A stretch of 12,615 nucleotides of DNA from JBQTHP01 sp052389755 (GTDB lineage: Bacteria; Pseudomonadota; Gammaproteobacteria; Steroidobacterales; Steroidobacteraceae). The DNA is taken from assembly GCA_052389755.1 (NCBI GenBank), contig JBQTHP010000229.1:1-12615 (forward strand), in the 5' to 3' direction. A program made the position numbers and the translations under genes. Numbering within the stretch: the stretch's first letter is position 1; every line of letters begins with the position of its first letter. Under the pieces are notes generated by a model. The model was not told the origin of the DNA, searched no databases, and saw only the letters and a list, made by a program, of their open reading frames with translations. Positions 6,166-12,615 of the stretch are shown in pieces.

Positions 6166-7502
6166 TGGAGACTGTGTGCAAACGACCGACCTCGGATGAC
6201 GTGCCGTGGCCGCGCCCGGTTCATGCCTGGTGGGTGGTCGGGGTTCTGCTCATCGCCTACACCGTCTCGTTCGTCGATCGGATGATCCTCACCCTTCTCA
6301 TACCCTCGATAAAGGCAGCGTTCCAGGTTTCCGACACCCAGGTGAGCCTGCTGGTCGGATTTTCCTTTGCGGTGTTCTATACGTTCATGGGTCTGCCGCT
6401 CGGCGCGCTGGCCGACCGCGGAAATCGCAAACTGCTCATCACGTGGGGGATCACGGTCTGGAGCCTGATGACCGCACTGTGCGGGCTGGCTGCGGGGTAC
6501 CGGAGCCTCTTTCTGGCGCGCATCGGCGTCGGAGTAGGTGAGGCGACGCTCTCGCCCGCGGCTTACTCGCTCCTCAGCGACTACTTTCCGAAACACAAGC
6601 TGGGACGCGCGATTGCGGTGTATTCGATCGGCGTTCCGCTCGGCTCGGGCGTCGCCCTCGTGATCGGCGGGCTCGTGGTGAGATTCGTCAGCGAGCTTCC
6701 GGCTGTCGCGCTGCCCGCGCTCGGATCGGTCGAGCCCTGGCGACTGACTTTTCTTCTCGTGGGTCTGCCGGGCCTGCTGGTGGCGCTCCTCATGCTGACC
6801 GTCCGTGAACCGGTGCGGCGCGGCGAGGTCGACGCGTCGCGTCCACGCTGGACCGATCTCGCGCGCTTCATCGAGAGCCGGCTCCACGCCGTCGGTGCAC
6901 ACTTCGTCGGCCTCTCGCTGCTCACGTTCGTCATCTACGGCTACATGGCCTGGATTCCGACGTTCTTTGCCCGTACGTACGGACTCGTGCCGGCCGATGT
7001 CGGTCTGTTTTACGGCGCCATCACCGCCATCGGCGGAGCGCTCGGCCTCATCATCGGGGGAGCGCTCGCGGATCGTCGGTTCCGCATCGGACAGAAGGAT
7101 GGACACCTGCGCGTCGTTCGCTGGTCGGCGCTGGGCGCTGCGCCGTTTCTCATCGCAATGCCATTCGCGCCCACGGCCGGGCTCGCCGCGGCGCTGCTCA
7201 CGCCCGGAATCCTGATCGCGTCGATGCACGGCGGTGTCGCCGGCGCAGCACTGCAACTGATCGCGCCCAATCGGCTTCGCGGACAGATCACCGCAGCCTA
7301 CTTCTTCGTCGCCAATCTGATCGGTCTCGGCCTCGGTCCAACCGCCATCGCCGTGACGACCGACTACGTTTTTGGCGATGATGCGGCCTTGCGTTACTCG
7401 CTCGCCGTGGTGGCGACGGTTGCCCTTCCGCTCTCGGCGATCGTGCTGACGCTCGGCTTCGGCGCCTTTCGATCGGCCGTGGACGCGAACCCCGTAAGAT
7501 AG
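6165..7502 (+). CDS. Spinster-like major facilitator superfamily transporter
   Basis: This 445-residue inner-membrane carrier has about twelve hydrophobic segments. TM1 contains the FVDR signature (37-40) and the TM2-TM3 loop carries motif A, GALADRGNRKLLI (80-92). GVGVGEATLSPAAYSLLSDYF (121-141) is typical of Spinster-like carriers, and a second motif-A-like loop (GGALADRRFR) marks the C-terminal half. These are proton-driven transporters of organic acids or lipidic molecules. I prefer ATG 6165 over an in-frame TTG at 6147, because GGGAG lies 11 bases before the ATG and the TTG lies inside the inverted repeat. It diverges from the TonB receptor and is followed after 24 bp by DUF3237, probably in one transcript. 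It likely moves the receptor's ligand across the inner membrane; substrate unknown. Confidence 0.93.
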   Translation: METVCKRPTSDDVPWPRPVHAWWVVGVLLIAYTVSFVDRMILTLLIPSIKAAFQVSDTQVSLLVGFSFAVFYTFMGLPLGALADRGNRKLLITWGITVWSLMTALCGLAAGYRSLFLARIGVGVGEATLSPAAYSLLSDYFPKHKLGRAIAVYSIGVPLGSGVALVIGGLVVRFVSELPAVALPALGSVEPWRLTFLLVGLPGLLVALLMLTVREPVRRGEVDASRPRWTDLARFIESRLHAVGAHFVGLSLLTFVIYGYMAWIPTFFARTYGLVPADVGLFYGAITAIGGALGLIIGGALADRRFRIGQKDGHLRVVRWSALGAAPFLIAMPFAPTAGLAAALLTPGILIASMHGGVAGAALQLIAPNRLRGQITAAYFFVANLIGLGLGPTAIAVTTDYVFGDDAALRYSLAVVATVALPLSAIVLTLGFGAFRSAVDANPVR

Positions 7503-7526
7503 TGTGCCGCAGGCACTGGAAAGCAC

Positions 7527-8018
7527 ATGCACGAGCCGCCCCGAGTCAGCTTCCTGTGCGAAGTGACGATCGAGCTGCGCACCGGCGCTCCTGTCGCGCT
7601 CGGCCAGTCTCCGTGGAGCAACCGACGGATCAGCGACATCGCCAGCGGGCGCTTCGAAGGACCGCGCTTGCGCGGACGCATCGCTCCGAGCGGTGCGGAC
7701 TGGTCGCAGCGCGGGGGCGGCGGCGCGGGCGAGCCGGTCAGGACACTCATCGACGTCCGCTCGCTCTGGGAGACCAACGACGGAGCGCTGATCTACGTGA
7801 CGTACGGCGGCCGGCTCGTCATTCCGCCCGAAGTGCTGGCGGAGTTCGCCGATCCGGCGAAGGTCGAAGCGCTGGACGAGGCGCGGTACTACTTCCGCAT
7901 CAATCCGCTGTTCGAGACGAGTGCGCCACAGTACGGCTGGTTGAACGATATCGTCGCGATCGGGGCCGGCCGGCGAACGCGCACGGGGGTGGCCTACCGC
8001 ATCTTCGAGGTTTTTTAG
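7527..8018 (+). CDS. DUF3237 domain protein
   Basis: This 163-residue protein spans one DUF3237 (PF11578) domain. Hallmarks are SGRFEGPRLRGRIAPSGADW (40-59), the DGALIYV strand (85-91), YYFRINPLFET (121-131) and the end Y-GWLNDIVAIG (136-146) then EVF. The family is a small beta-barrel with no signal peptide and no settled biochemical function. It recurs in catabolic clusters beside CoA ligases and dehydrogenases. The ATG at 7527 has a weak GGAA about seven bases upstream. It sits 24 bp after the MFS gene on the same strand, which suggests co-transcription, and its stop overlaps the stop of the convergent ligase gene by four bases. A binding or isomerase-like role is speculation. Confidence 0.9.
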   Translation: MHEPPRVSFLCEVTIELRTGAPVALGQSPWSNRRISDIASGRFEGPRLRGRIAPSGADWSQRGGGGAGEPVRTLIDVRSLWETNDGALIYVTYGGRLVIPPEVLAEFADPAKVEALDEARYYFRINPLFETSAPQYGWLNDIVAIGAGRRTRTGVAYRIFEVF

Positions 8019-9850
8019 AGCACAATGACGCCCGCCGCGGGTGGCGTCGCGTACAGCGCGCGGACGAGATCGGCGCGACGTTCGAGCGTCAGGCGCTGAT
8101 TGACGTAGCCCTTGTCGTTGATCTCGCCTGCGCTCTGTGAAGGCGGCTCGCGCAGGATGAGGAACCGGCCGATGAGGCTCGAAGCGCCGCGTTGCCCCGC
8201 GTTGTAGGCCCGCAGCCGCTCGGTGAGGTGCGCAAGCAGCCGAGGATCGCCGCTTCCAGTCTCACCGGTGAGATGTGCATCGCCCGTGATGACACGGCAC
8301 GCCTCCACGTTGAGCCACACCATGAGCCCGAGGTATTCGCGCTCTTCGCCCGCAATCACCAGGTCCTGCACGATTGAGCCGCAGGCATCGAGGAGCTTGA
8401 GGCGCAGCGTCGTGCCATGGACCCAGGTGCCCGTTTGCAGCTTGAAATCCTCCGCGAGACGCCCGGCGAATTTGAGGCCACGATCGGGGTCCGCCGGCTC
8501 GATGAAACGCACGGCATCGCCGATACGGTAGAAACCTTCCTCGTCGAACACCGATCGGGTCAGATCCGGCCGGCGGTAGTAGCCGGAGAACACGATGTCT
8601 CCGTGCACGCGCGCTTCGAGCTTGTCGCCGATCGGTACGAGCTTGAGTGTCACACCCGGCATCGGCGTGCCGATATTGCCGGTGCCCTCGAAGAACTCGT
8701 GCAGCGTCGTCACGGTCGCCGACGTCTCGGTGGCGCCCCAGCCGGAATAGAAGAGAATGCGCTCGCCGACCGTGCGCGCCGCGAGTTGCTGGTACTGTTC
8801 CCACAGTTGCACCGGCATGCCCGCCCCGCCATAGCCGATCCGTTGCACCCGGTCGAAGAACCGCCGTCGCAGCACCTCGTCGCGCTGCAGCTCGATCGCG
8901 AGCATCGCAAACCCCGCCGGCACGTTGAGATAACTCGTGAGCGTCATCTCCCGAAGGTTACGAACCGTCTCCGCAAACAATCCTTCCACCGGGCGGCCCT
9001 CGTCGATGAAGTGGGCACCGCCGGTACGCAGGTAAGCGTAGAAGTTGTAGTTCCCGCCGTAGCAGTGATGCCAGGGCAACCAGTCGAGATAAACCGGCGG
9101 CTCCGCCGGTGCGTCGAGAAAAGTCAGCGCGGCACTCTTCTGATTGGCGCAGAGCATCCGATGGGTATTGGCGACGCCCTTCGGCAGACCGGTCGAGGCC
9201 GACGTAAAGAGAATCTTCGCCACGGTCTCCGGTGTGACCGCAGCCCTGGCGGCATCGACCTGCGGCGTGGCGCGCGTGGCCATCAGCGAGGCGAAGGGCG
9301 TGCAGCTGAACCCGGGCGCCGGGTCGGCCACGCAGACGAGCTCGCGCCCAACGGTGTCCAGTGCGTCGAGCGCCCCCGCAAACTGCCGGCCGCTTTGCAC
9401 GAAGAGCAGTCCGGGGGGCGCGAGCTCATATACGTGGCGCAGACGTGCGAGGTCTCCACCGGCGAGCGAATAGGCCGGCGAGACCGGCACGACGGGAATG
9501 CCAACCTGCACTGCCGCGAGCGACAGCAGGGCGTGCTCGATGGAATTGGCGGAGAGGATCATCACGGGTCGGTCCGGCCCGAGACCGCGATCGATGAGCG
9601 CCTGCGAGATCGCCCGGGTCGCCGCGGCGGCCTCGCCGTAGGCAATGCGGCGCCAGTCGCCGCCGTTCTCGCGTTGAGCGAAACAGACGCGGTCAGGCGC
9701 CTCGGCGGCCCAACGATGCAGGTATTCGCCTATATTGCGCTCGTATCCCCCGAGCGGCGTGGCCGAACTCATTAGAATGCTATCGTCTGCACGGACGGTG
9801 GTGCGTGTGCAGACCGGGGCGATCGAAACGGAGCGAATGGGCGTATCCAT
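8015..9850 (-). CDS. Feruloyl-CoA synthase-like AMP-forming acyl/aryl-CoA ligase
   Basis: This 611-residue member of the ANL superfamily would activate a carboxylic acid as an acyl-adenylate and transfer it to CoA. Visible motifs are the P-loop FTSASTGLPKGV (215-226, with the usual second G replaced by A), GWGATET (370-376), YRIGD with Asp445, GRLAEDFK (463-470) and the catalytic lysine in NDKGY (Lys580). NTHRMLCANQ, LPWHHCYGGNYNF and FKLQTGTWV are typical of feruloyl-CoA synthases. The start at ATG 9850 is chosen because GGAAG lies six bases upstream and the family N-terminus (TPIRSV..., RADDSIL..., PLGGY) begins there; ATG 9772 would remove this part and has no ribosome site. No enoyl-CoA hydratase or vanillin dehydrogenase is nearby, so ferulate itself is not assured as substrate. 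It diverges from the DUF7064 gene. Confidence 0.92.
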   Translation of the reverse strand: MDTPIRSVSIAPVCTRTTVRADDSILMSSATPLGGYERNIGEYLHRWAAEAPDRVCFAQRENGGDWRRIAYGEAAAATRAISQALIDRGLGPDRPVMILSANSIEHALLSLAAVQVGIPVVPVSPAYSLAGGDLARLRHVYELAPPGLLFVQSGRQFAGALDALDTVGRELVCVADPAPGFSCTPFASLMATRATPQVDAARAAVTPETVAKILFTSASTGLPKGVANTHRMLCANQKSAALTFLDAPAEPPVYLDWLPWHHCYGGNYNFYAYLRTGGAHFIDEGRPVEGLFAETVRNLREMTLTSYLNVPAGFAMLAIELQRDEVLRRRFFDRVQRIGYGGAGMPVQLWEQYQQLAARTVGERILFYSGWGATETSATVTTLHEFFEGTGNIGTPMPGVTLKLVPIGDKLEARVHGDIVFSGYYRRPDLTRSVFDEEGFYRIGDAVRFIEPADPDRGLKFAGRLAEDFKLQTGTWVHGTTLRLKLLDACGSIVQDLVIAGEEREYLGLMVWLNVEACRVITGDAHLTGETGSGDPRLLAHLTERLRAYNAGQRGASSLIGRFLILREPPSQSAGEINDKGYVNQRLTLERRADLVRALYATPPAAGVIVL

Positions 9851-9870
9851 CGGTCGCTTCCGATCGTGGT

Positions 9871-9905
9871 CGGGCGCTGTCCATCTTGTCAAACCGCGGG
9901 CGCTG
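9871..9905. repeat. 9-bp direct repeat in the ligase/DUF7064 divergent promoter gap
   Basis: CGGGCGCTG occurs at 9871-9879 and again at 9897-9905, 26 bases apart from start to start, inside the 65-bp gap between the divergent genes. The spacing is about two and a half helical turns. A minus-strand TTGACA (9892-9887), identical to the -35 consensus, lies between the copies, but I see no convincing -10 partner. A role as regulator half-sites is possible but unproven, since GC-rich 9-mers can recur by chance. Confidence 0.3.
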
Positions 9906-9915
9906 AGGAACGAGC

Positions 9916-10950
9916 ATGCCGGTTCGAAGAGGGGTGCGTTTGCGGCTCACGGAGCGTGATGAATACCCGCACGCGATCGAGCCGTTCCAAAACTTCAACG
10001 AGAGCATGTATTTCAACGTCTACGACCGCGCGACGCACGTGGGCGGCTGGTTCCGGCTGGGCAACAGGCCGAACGAAGGACACGCGGAGATGTCCTGCTG
10101 CGTGTATCTGCCCGATCGCAGCGTCGCCTGGATGTATCGCCGGCCCGAGATCTCCGGAAACGACGCGCTCGACGCCGGAGGCATGCGCTTCGAGGTGCTC
10201 GAGCCCTTTCGACGGCTTCGCGTGCGCTACAGCGGCGATGTCGTGCTGCTCGCCGATCCGGGCGAGATGGTCGATCCCGGGCGAGCGTTCCGCGACAACC
10301 CGCACGTTCGCTGCGAGATCGATCTCGACTACCGCGGTCTCTCGCCGATCTACGGCGGGGAGATGGTCAAGGATGACGGCACACCGATCGACCAGAACGA
10401 ACATGACTCCTTCAATCGGGCGCACTACGAACAGCACGTGGCTGCCGCAGGGACGATCGCGGTCGGCGCTCAGCGCTGGGCGATCGACGGGCTCGGGCTT
10501 CGCGACAAATCATGGGGTCCGCGCTACTGGCAGGCCATCCACTGGTATCGCTGGCTGCCCATCTCCTTCAGCCGCGACTTCGGCATCATGATTTCGATAG
10601 TCGCCCATGCGGACGGCTCGCGGCTCGTCACGGGAACCGTGTTTCGCGACGGGCAGTACGTGCTCGTCGATGATGCGCAAGTCGAAACCGAGTGGGACGA
10701 GCGCTTCTATCAGACCGCCCTGCGAGCGTCGTGTATTACGCCGCAGCGTCGCTACGAGATCGAGGGGCGTGTGATGTCGCTCATCCCGTTGCGCAATCGC
10801 CGGCAGGGCGCGGGCGGAACGGTGCTGCACACGCGCATCACCGAGGGGATGACCGAGTTTCACTGCGACGGGCACACCGGCTACGGCCTCTCCGAATACC
10901 TCGACCAGATGATCGACGGGGTTCCAGCGGGTGTCATCGAACAGCGCTGA
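9916..10950 (+). CDS. DUF7064/DUF7065 (AttH/CrtC-like double-lipocalin) protein
   Basis: This 344-residue cytoplasmic protein has no signal peptide or membrane segment. Its pattern is strand-rich throughout, with GLGLRDKSWGPRYW (192-205) in the middle and GYGLSEYLDQ (322-331) near the end. The R-D-x-S-W-G-P-R motif is shared by the AttH / carotenoid 1,2-hydratase (CrtC)-like lipocalin superfamily and by proteins now assigned to DUF7064/DUF7065. CrtC adds water to an isolated double bond, so a hydratase or lipid-like ligand-binding role is conceivable, but no function is established for this branch. The ATG at 9916 has GAGG seven bases upstream. It heads a plus-strand run with the phosphotransferase, whose start lies inside its last 20 bases, implying translational coupling. 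The family call is from memory of the motif pattern. Confidence 0.75.
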   Translation: MPVRRGVRLRLTERDEYPHAIEPFQNFNESMYFNVYDRATHVGGWFRLGNRPNEGHAEMSCCVYLPDRSVAWMYRRPEISGNDALDAGGMRFEVLEPFRRLRVRYSGDVVLLADPGEMVDPGRAFRDNPHVRCEIDLDYRGLSPIYGGEMVKDDGTPIDQNEHDSFNRAHYEQHVAAAGTIAVGAQRWAIDGLGLRDKSWGPRYWQAIHWYRWLPISFSRDFGIMISIVAHADGSRLVTGTVFRDGQYVLVDDAQVETEWDERFYQTALRASCITPQRRYEIEGRVMSLIPLRNRRQGAGGTVLHTRITEGMTEFHCDGHTGYGLSEYLDQMIDGVPAGVIEQR

Positions 10951-11938
10951 AGGTTCGGGCGAGCTTCACGAAGCCTTGATGCGCGCACTGACATCGAGGC
11001 TCGAAGGACTGCGCTCGCTCGAGCGTCTCGTGCAACTGTCCGGCGGCGTCTCACGCGAGACCTGGTCGCTCGATGCGGTGACGGCAACCGGAACGATCCC
11101 GCTGATCCTGCGGCGCAAGCCCGCGGGCGTAGCCGCCGACCAGGATCTCAATCTTCCGCAGGCCCTGGAAGCGGAGGTCGTGCGCTGCGCCGCCTCCCGG
11201 GGAATCCCGGCGCCGCGCGTTCTCGCGGTACTGGACCCGTCCGCAGGTGTGGGCGAAGGCTATGTGATGGAGCGCGTAGCCGGCGAGACTCTCGCCCCGC
11301 GCATATTGAGCGACGAGCGCTTCGCATCGGCACGGGCCTGCATGCTCGGCGATTGCGCGAAAGTGCTGGCCGACGTGCATCGCATCCGCTCAGAAGCGCT
11401 GCCCGCGATACCGACCTTTTTCGCCACCGATCTTCTGATCGCGTACGAGCGAATGTACCGCTCGCTCCCCGCAACGCGCGCGGCGGTCGAGTACGGCTTC
11501 CGTTGGCTCGAGGCGCACCTTCCCAAAGCATCCGAAGCGGCTCTCGTACACGGCGACTTTCGGCTGGGCAACTTCGTCGTCACCGAACGAGGCCTGGCAT
11601 CGGTGCTCGACTGGGAGCTGGCCCATTTCGGCGATCCGATGGAGGATCTGGGCTGGTTCTGCACGAACGCCTGGCGGTTCGGCCGCCCGGATCACGCCGC
11701 CGGCGGCTTCGGTTCGCGCGAGGAGCTGTATGCCGCGTACGAGACCGCGGGCGGCCGGCGAGTCGACCGGGAACGGGTGCGCTACTGGGAGGTCTTCGGC
11801 TGCCTCAAGTGGGCGGTGATCACGATGCGCTTTGCGCAGCGGCACCTCTCGCGCGCACAGCAGTCGGTGGAGCTGCTCGCGATCGGGCGTCGGACGGCCG
11901 AAGCCGAAATGGATCTGCTCAACCTGGTACTGGCCTGA
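10931..11938 (+). CDS. APH-fold phosphotransferase, LvaA/ACAD10-like hydroxyacyl-CoA kinase candidate
   Basis: This 335-residue kinase has the aminoglycoside-phosphotransferase fold: a nucleotide loop (LVQLSGGVSRETW, 33-45), LILRRKP (58-64), the catalytic loop VHGDFRLGNF (206-215) with Asp209 and Asn214, and VLDWELAHFGDP (225-236) with metal-binding Asp227. The sequence belongs with the phosphotransferases related to ACAD10/11 and bacterial LvaA rather than with antibiotic-resistance enzymes. LvaA phosphorylates 4-hydroxyvaleryl-CoA and needs a small partner, LvaB. A DUF6285 gene follows five bases downstream, matching that arrangement. The GTG start overlaps the upstream gene by 20 bp; an in-frame ATG at 10979 has a poorer context. 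It probably acts on a hydroxyacyl-CoA made after the ligase step. The fold is certain; the substrate class is inferred. Confidence 0.88.
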   Translation: MSSNSAEGSGELHEALMRALTSRLEGLRSLERLVQLSGGVSRETWSLDAVTATGTIPLILRRKPAGVAADQDLNLPQALEAEVVRCAASRGIPAPRVLAVLDPSAGVGEGYVMERVAGETLAPRILSDERFASARACMLGDCAKVLADVHRIRSEALPAIPTFFATDLLIAYERMYRSLPATRAAVEYGFRWLEAHLPKASEAALVHGDFRLGNFVVTERGLASVLDWELAHFGDPMEDLGWFCTNAWRFGRPDHAAGGFGSREELYAAYETAGGRRVDRERVRYWEVFGCLKWAVITMRFAQRHLSRAQQSVELLAIGRRTAEAEMDLLNLVLA

Positions 11939-11943
11939 GTCGC

Positions 11944-12333
11944 ATGGCAGAGCATCATCCACGTACCGACGAGCTCGCCGCGGGCGCGATCGCCCTTCTC
12001 GAGTCACGAACGTCGTCGGATGACTCGACGCGCATTGCCTATCTCACGCGCGTTGCGCTCGGTTGCCTGCGGATCATCGAACGGGAACTGCGGCTGGGTC
12101 CCGCGAACGATGCGCGCCAGCTCGCGCGGCTGCGGCAGCTCCTCGGCACCGAAGGTGCGCTGCCGGAGCTCGAGGCCGAGCTTTGCCGCCGCATTCGCGA
12201 CCGTCAGATCGATCTCGACGATCCGCCTTTGAAGCGCCACCTGGATCACACCGCCGCCGAGTACCTCGCGATCGACAACCCGAAATACTCCGGGCTGCAG
12301 CAGGCGCTCGCCCGGCGTGATCGCGCGGGTTGA
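11944..12333 (+). CDS. DUF6285 protein, probable small partner of the phosphotransferase (LvaB-like)
   Basis: This 129-residue, mostly helical, cytoplasmic protein matches the DUF6285 pattern: an N-terminal R-T-D-E-L-A-A-G-A-I-A-L-L helix (7-19), a central helix VALGCLRIIEREL (37-49), a helix with LEAELCRRIRDRQID (76-90), and the closing AEYLAIDNPKY (105-115). DUF6285 genes commonly follow APH-fold phosphotransferases. In the levulinate pathway of Pseudomonas putida the comparable small protein LvaB is required with LvaA for 4-hydroxyacyl-CoA phosphorylation. The ATG follows the kinase stop by five bases with no strong ribosome site, so translation is probably coupled and the two may form a complex. 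That it is functionally LvaB is inferred from size, order and family. Confidence 0.8.
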   Translation: MAEHHPRTDELAAGAIALLESRTSSDDSTRIAYLTRVALGCLRIIERELRLGPANDARQLARLRQLLGTEGALPELEAELCRRIRDRQIDLDDPPLKRHLDHTAAEYLAIDNPKYSGLQQALARRDRAG

Positions 12334-12379
12334 TTGCCGCCCGCCCGCGCGGTGCCGTAGAGTCATTGGCGGCGCAATC
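12332..12379. repeat. Imperfect inverted repeat between DUF6285 and VOC genes
   Basis: GATTGCCGCC (12332-12341) can pair with GGCGGCGCAATC (12368-12379), leaving a two-base bulge and a 26-base loop. It begins in the stop codon of the DUF6285 gene and ends just before the ribosome site of the VOC gene. There is no T-run, so it is not a classical terminator. It might be an mRNA structure tuning expression within the operon or part of a promoter for the VOC gene. Confidence 0.35.
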
Positions 12380-12398
12380 GAGTAAGGAGCACACGGCC

Positions 12399-12615
12399 AT
12401 GTCGAGCGCAGCGAAACGAGAGTTTGAATACCGGGGGATCCATCACCTCGCGCTCGTCACGAGCGACATGCAGCGCACCGTGGACTTCTACACCAACGTG
12501 CTCGGGATGCGCGTCGTCAAGGGTTTCGACATGGCCAAAGGCTATGGACAGCATTTCTTCTTCGACATCGGCAACGGCAACCTGCTCGCGTTTTTCTGGT
12601 TTCGCGACGCCCGCA
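12399..12615 (+). CDS. VOC superfamily protein (glyoxalase/extradiol dioxygenase fold), N-terminal part
   Basis: Seventy-two residues are visible before the right edge. The first beta-alpha-beta-beta-beta unit is clear: GIHHLALVTSDMQRTVDFYT (13-32) with the usual metal-ligand histidine at about position 16, NVLGMRVVKG (33-42), then GQHFFFDIGNGNLLAFFWF (51-69). VOC proteins include glyoxalases, epimerases, ring-cleaving dioxygenases and fosfomycin or bleomycin resistance proteins, and the visible half does not decide between them. The ATG is supported by AAGGAG nine bases upstream (12384-12389). It follows DUF6285 after 65 bp on the same strand and may belong to the same operon, possibly with its own promoter. 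Confidence 0.85.
   Translation, partial: MSSAAKREFEYRGIHHLALVTSDMQRTVDFYTNVLGMRVVKGFDMAKGYGQHFFFDIGNGNLLAFFWFRDAR

Noticed and set aside
5232..7532. 766-codon minus-strand open frame across the MFS gene and into the TonB receptor gene
   Set aside because: The product is highly charged and low in complexity, and it spans two divergent genes with clear families. It is an artefact of high GC.
8005..8020. T-run at the end of DUF3237 as an intrinsic terminator
   Set aside because: Six T residues precede the stop, but no stable stem lies just upstream.
8417..9775. 452-codon plus-strand open frame opposite the CoA ligase
   Set aside because: No domain pattern, Arg/His-rich composition, and complete overlap with a ligase showing all ANL motifs.
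9851..9892. Ligase promoter with TTGACA -35 (minus strand, 9892-9887)
   Set aside because: The -35 is perfect, but the best -10 at suitable spacing (CACGAT) is poor and would put the transcript start on top of the ribosome site. Not called as a promoter.
10931..11938. Aminoglycoside resistance gene
   Set aside because: The fold is APH, but the sequence type, the DUF6285 partner and the CoA-ligase context fit LvaA/ACAD10-like kinases rather than antibiotic kinases.
1..12615. CRISPR array, tRNA, rRNA, insertion sequence or phage attachment site
   Set aside because: No regular repeat-spacer pattern, RNA gene, transposase-like reading frame or integrase was seen on either strand.

Overview
This is GC-rich, gene-dense DNA from a Gram-negative bacterium. 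An outer-membrane TonB-dependent receptor with a signal peptide and a terminal phenylalanine shows the double membrane. The gene content (TonB receptor, Spinster-type MFS carrier, aryl/acyl-CoA ligase, DUF3237, DUF6285 and VOC genes) resembles catabolic islands of Proteobacteria such as sphingomonads or Steroidobacter-like gammaproteobacteria. That placement is an inference, because no rRNA or marker gene is present. I see no tRNA, rRNA, CRISPR array, insertion sequence or phage gene.

Layout. A DUF885 protein (minus, cut by the left edge) diverges from a core-only MetE-like methyltransferase (plus). The methyltransferase ends tail-to-tail, sharing four bases, with an alpha/beta-hydrolase-fold protein (minus) that has glycine in place of the nucleophilic serine. 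The hydrolase-like gene diverges from a MarR regulator (plus) with only four bases between the start codons. A TonB-dependent receptor (minus) diverges from an MFS transporter (plus) across a 55-bp control region carrying a 19-bp inverted repeat. A DUF3237 gene follows the transporter and meets, tail-to-tail, a feruloyl-CoA-synthase-like ligase (minus). The ligase diverges from a plus-strand run: a DUF7064/DUF7065 lipocalin-like protein, an APH-fold phosphotransferase, a DUF6285 protein and, cut by the right edge, a VOC (glyoxalase/dioxygenase-fold) protein.

How it may work together. The receptor and MFS carrier would import a small hydrophobic or aromatic acid, and the ligase would convert it to a CoA thioester. 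The phosphotransferase plus DUF6285 pair resembles LvaA/LvaB of Pseudomonas levulinate catabolism, which phosphorylates a 4-hydroxyacyl-CoA before the hydroxyl is eliminated. DUF3237, DUF7064/7065, the VOC protein, the MetE-like enzyme and the hydrolase-like protein are candidates for uncharacterised steps, and the MarR protein is a candidate local regulator. The substrate cannot be read from the sequence, so the pathway is a hypothesis from family membership and gene order.

Coding density is close to complete. No gap between genes exceeds about 71 bp, so there is no long empty stretch to explain.
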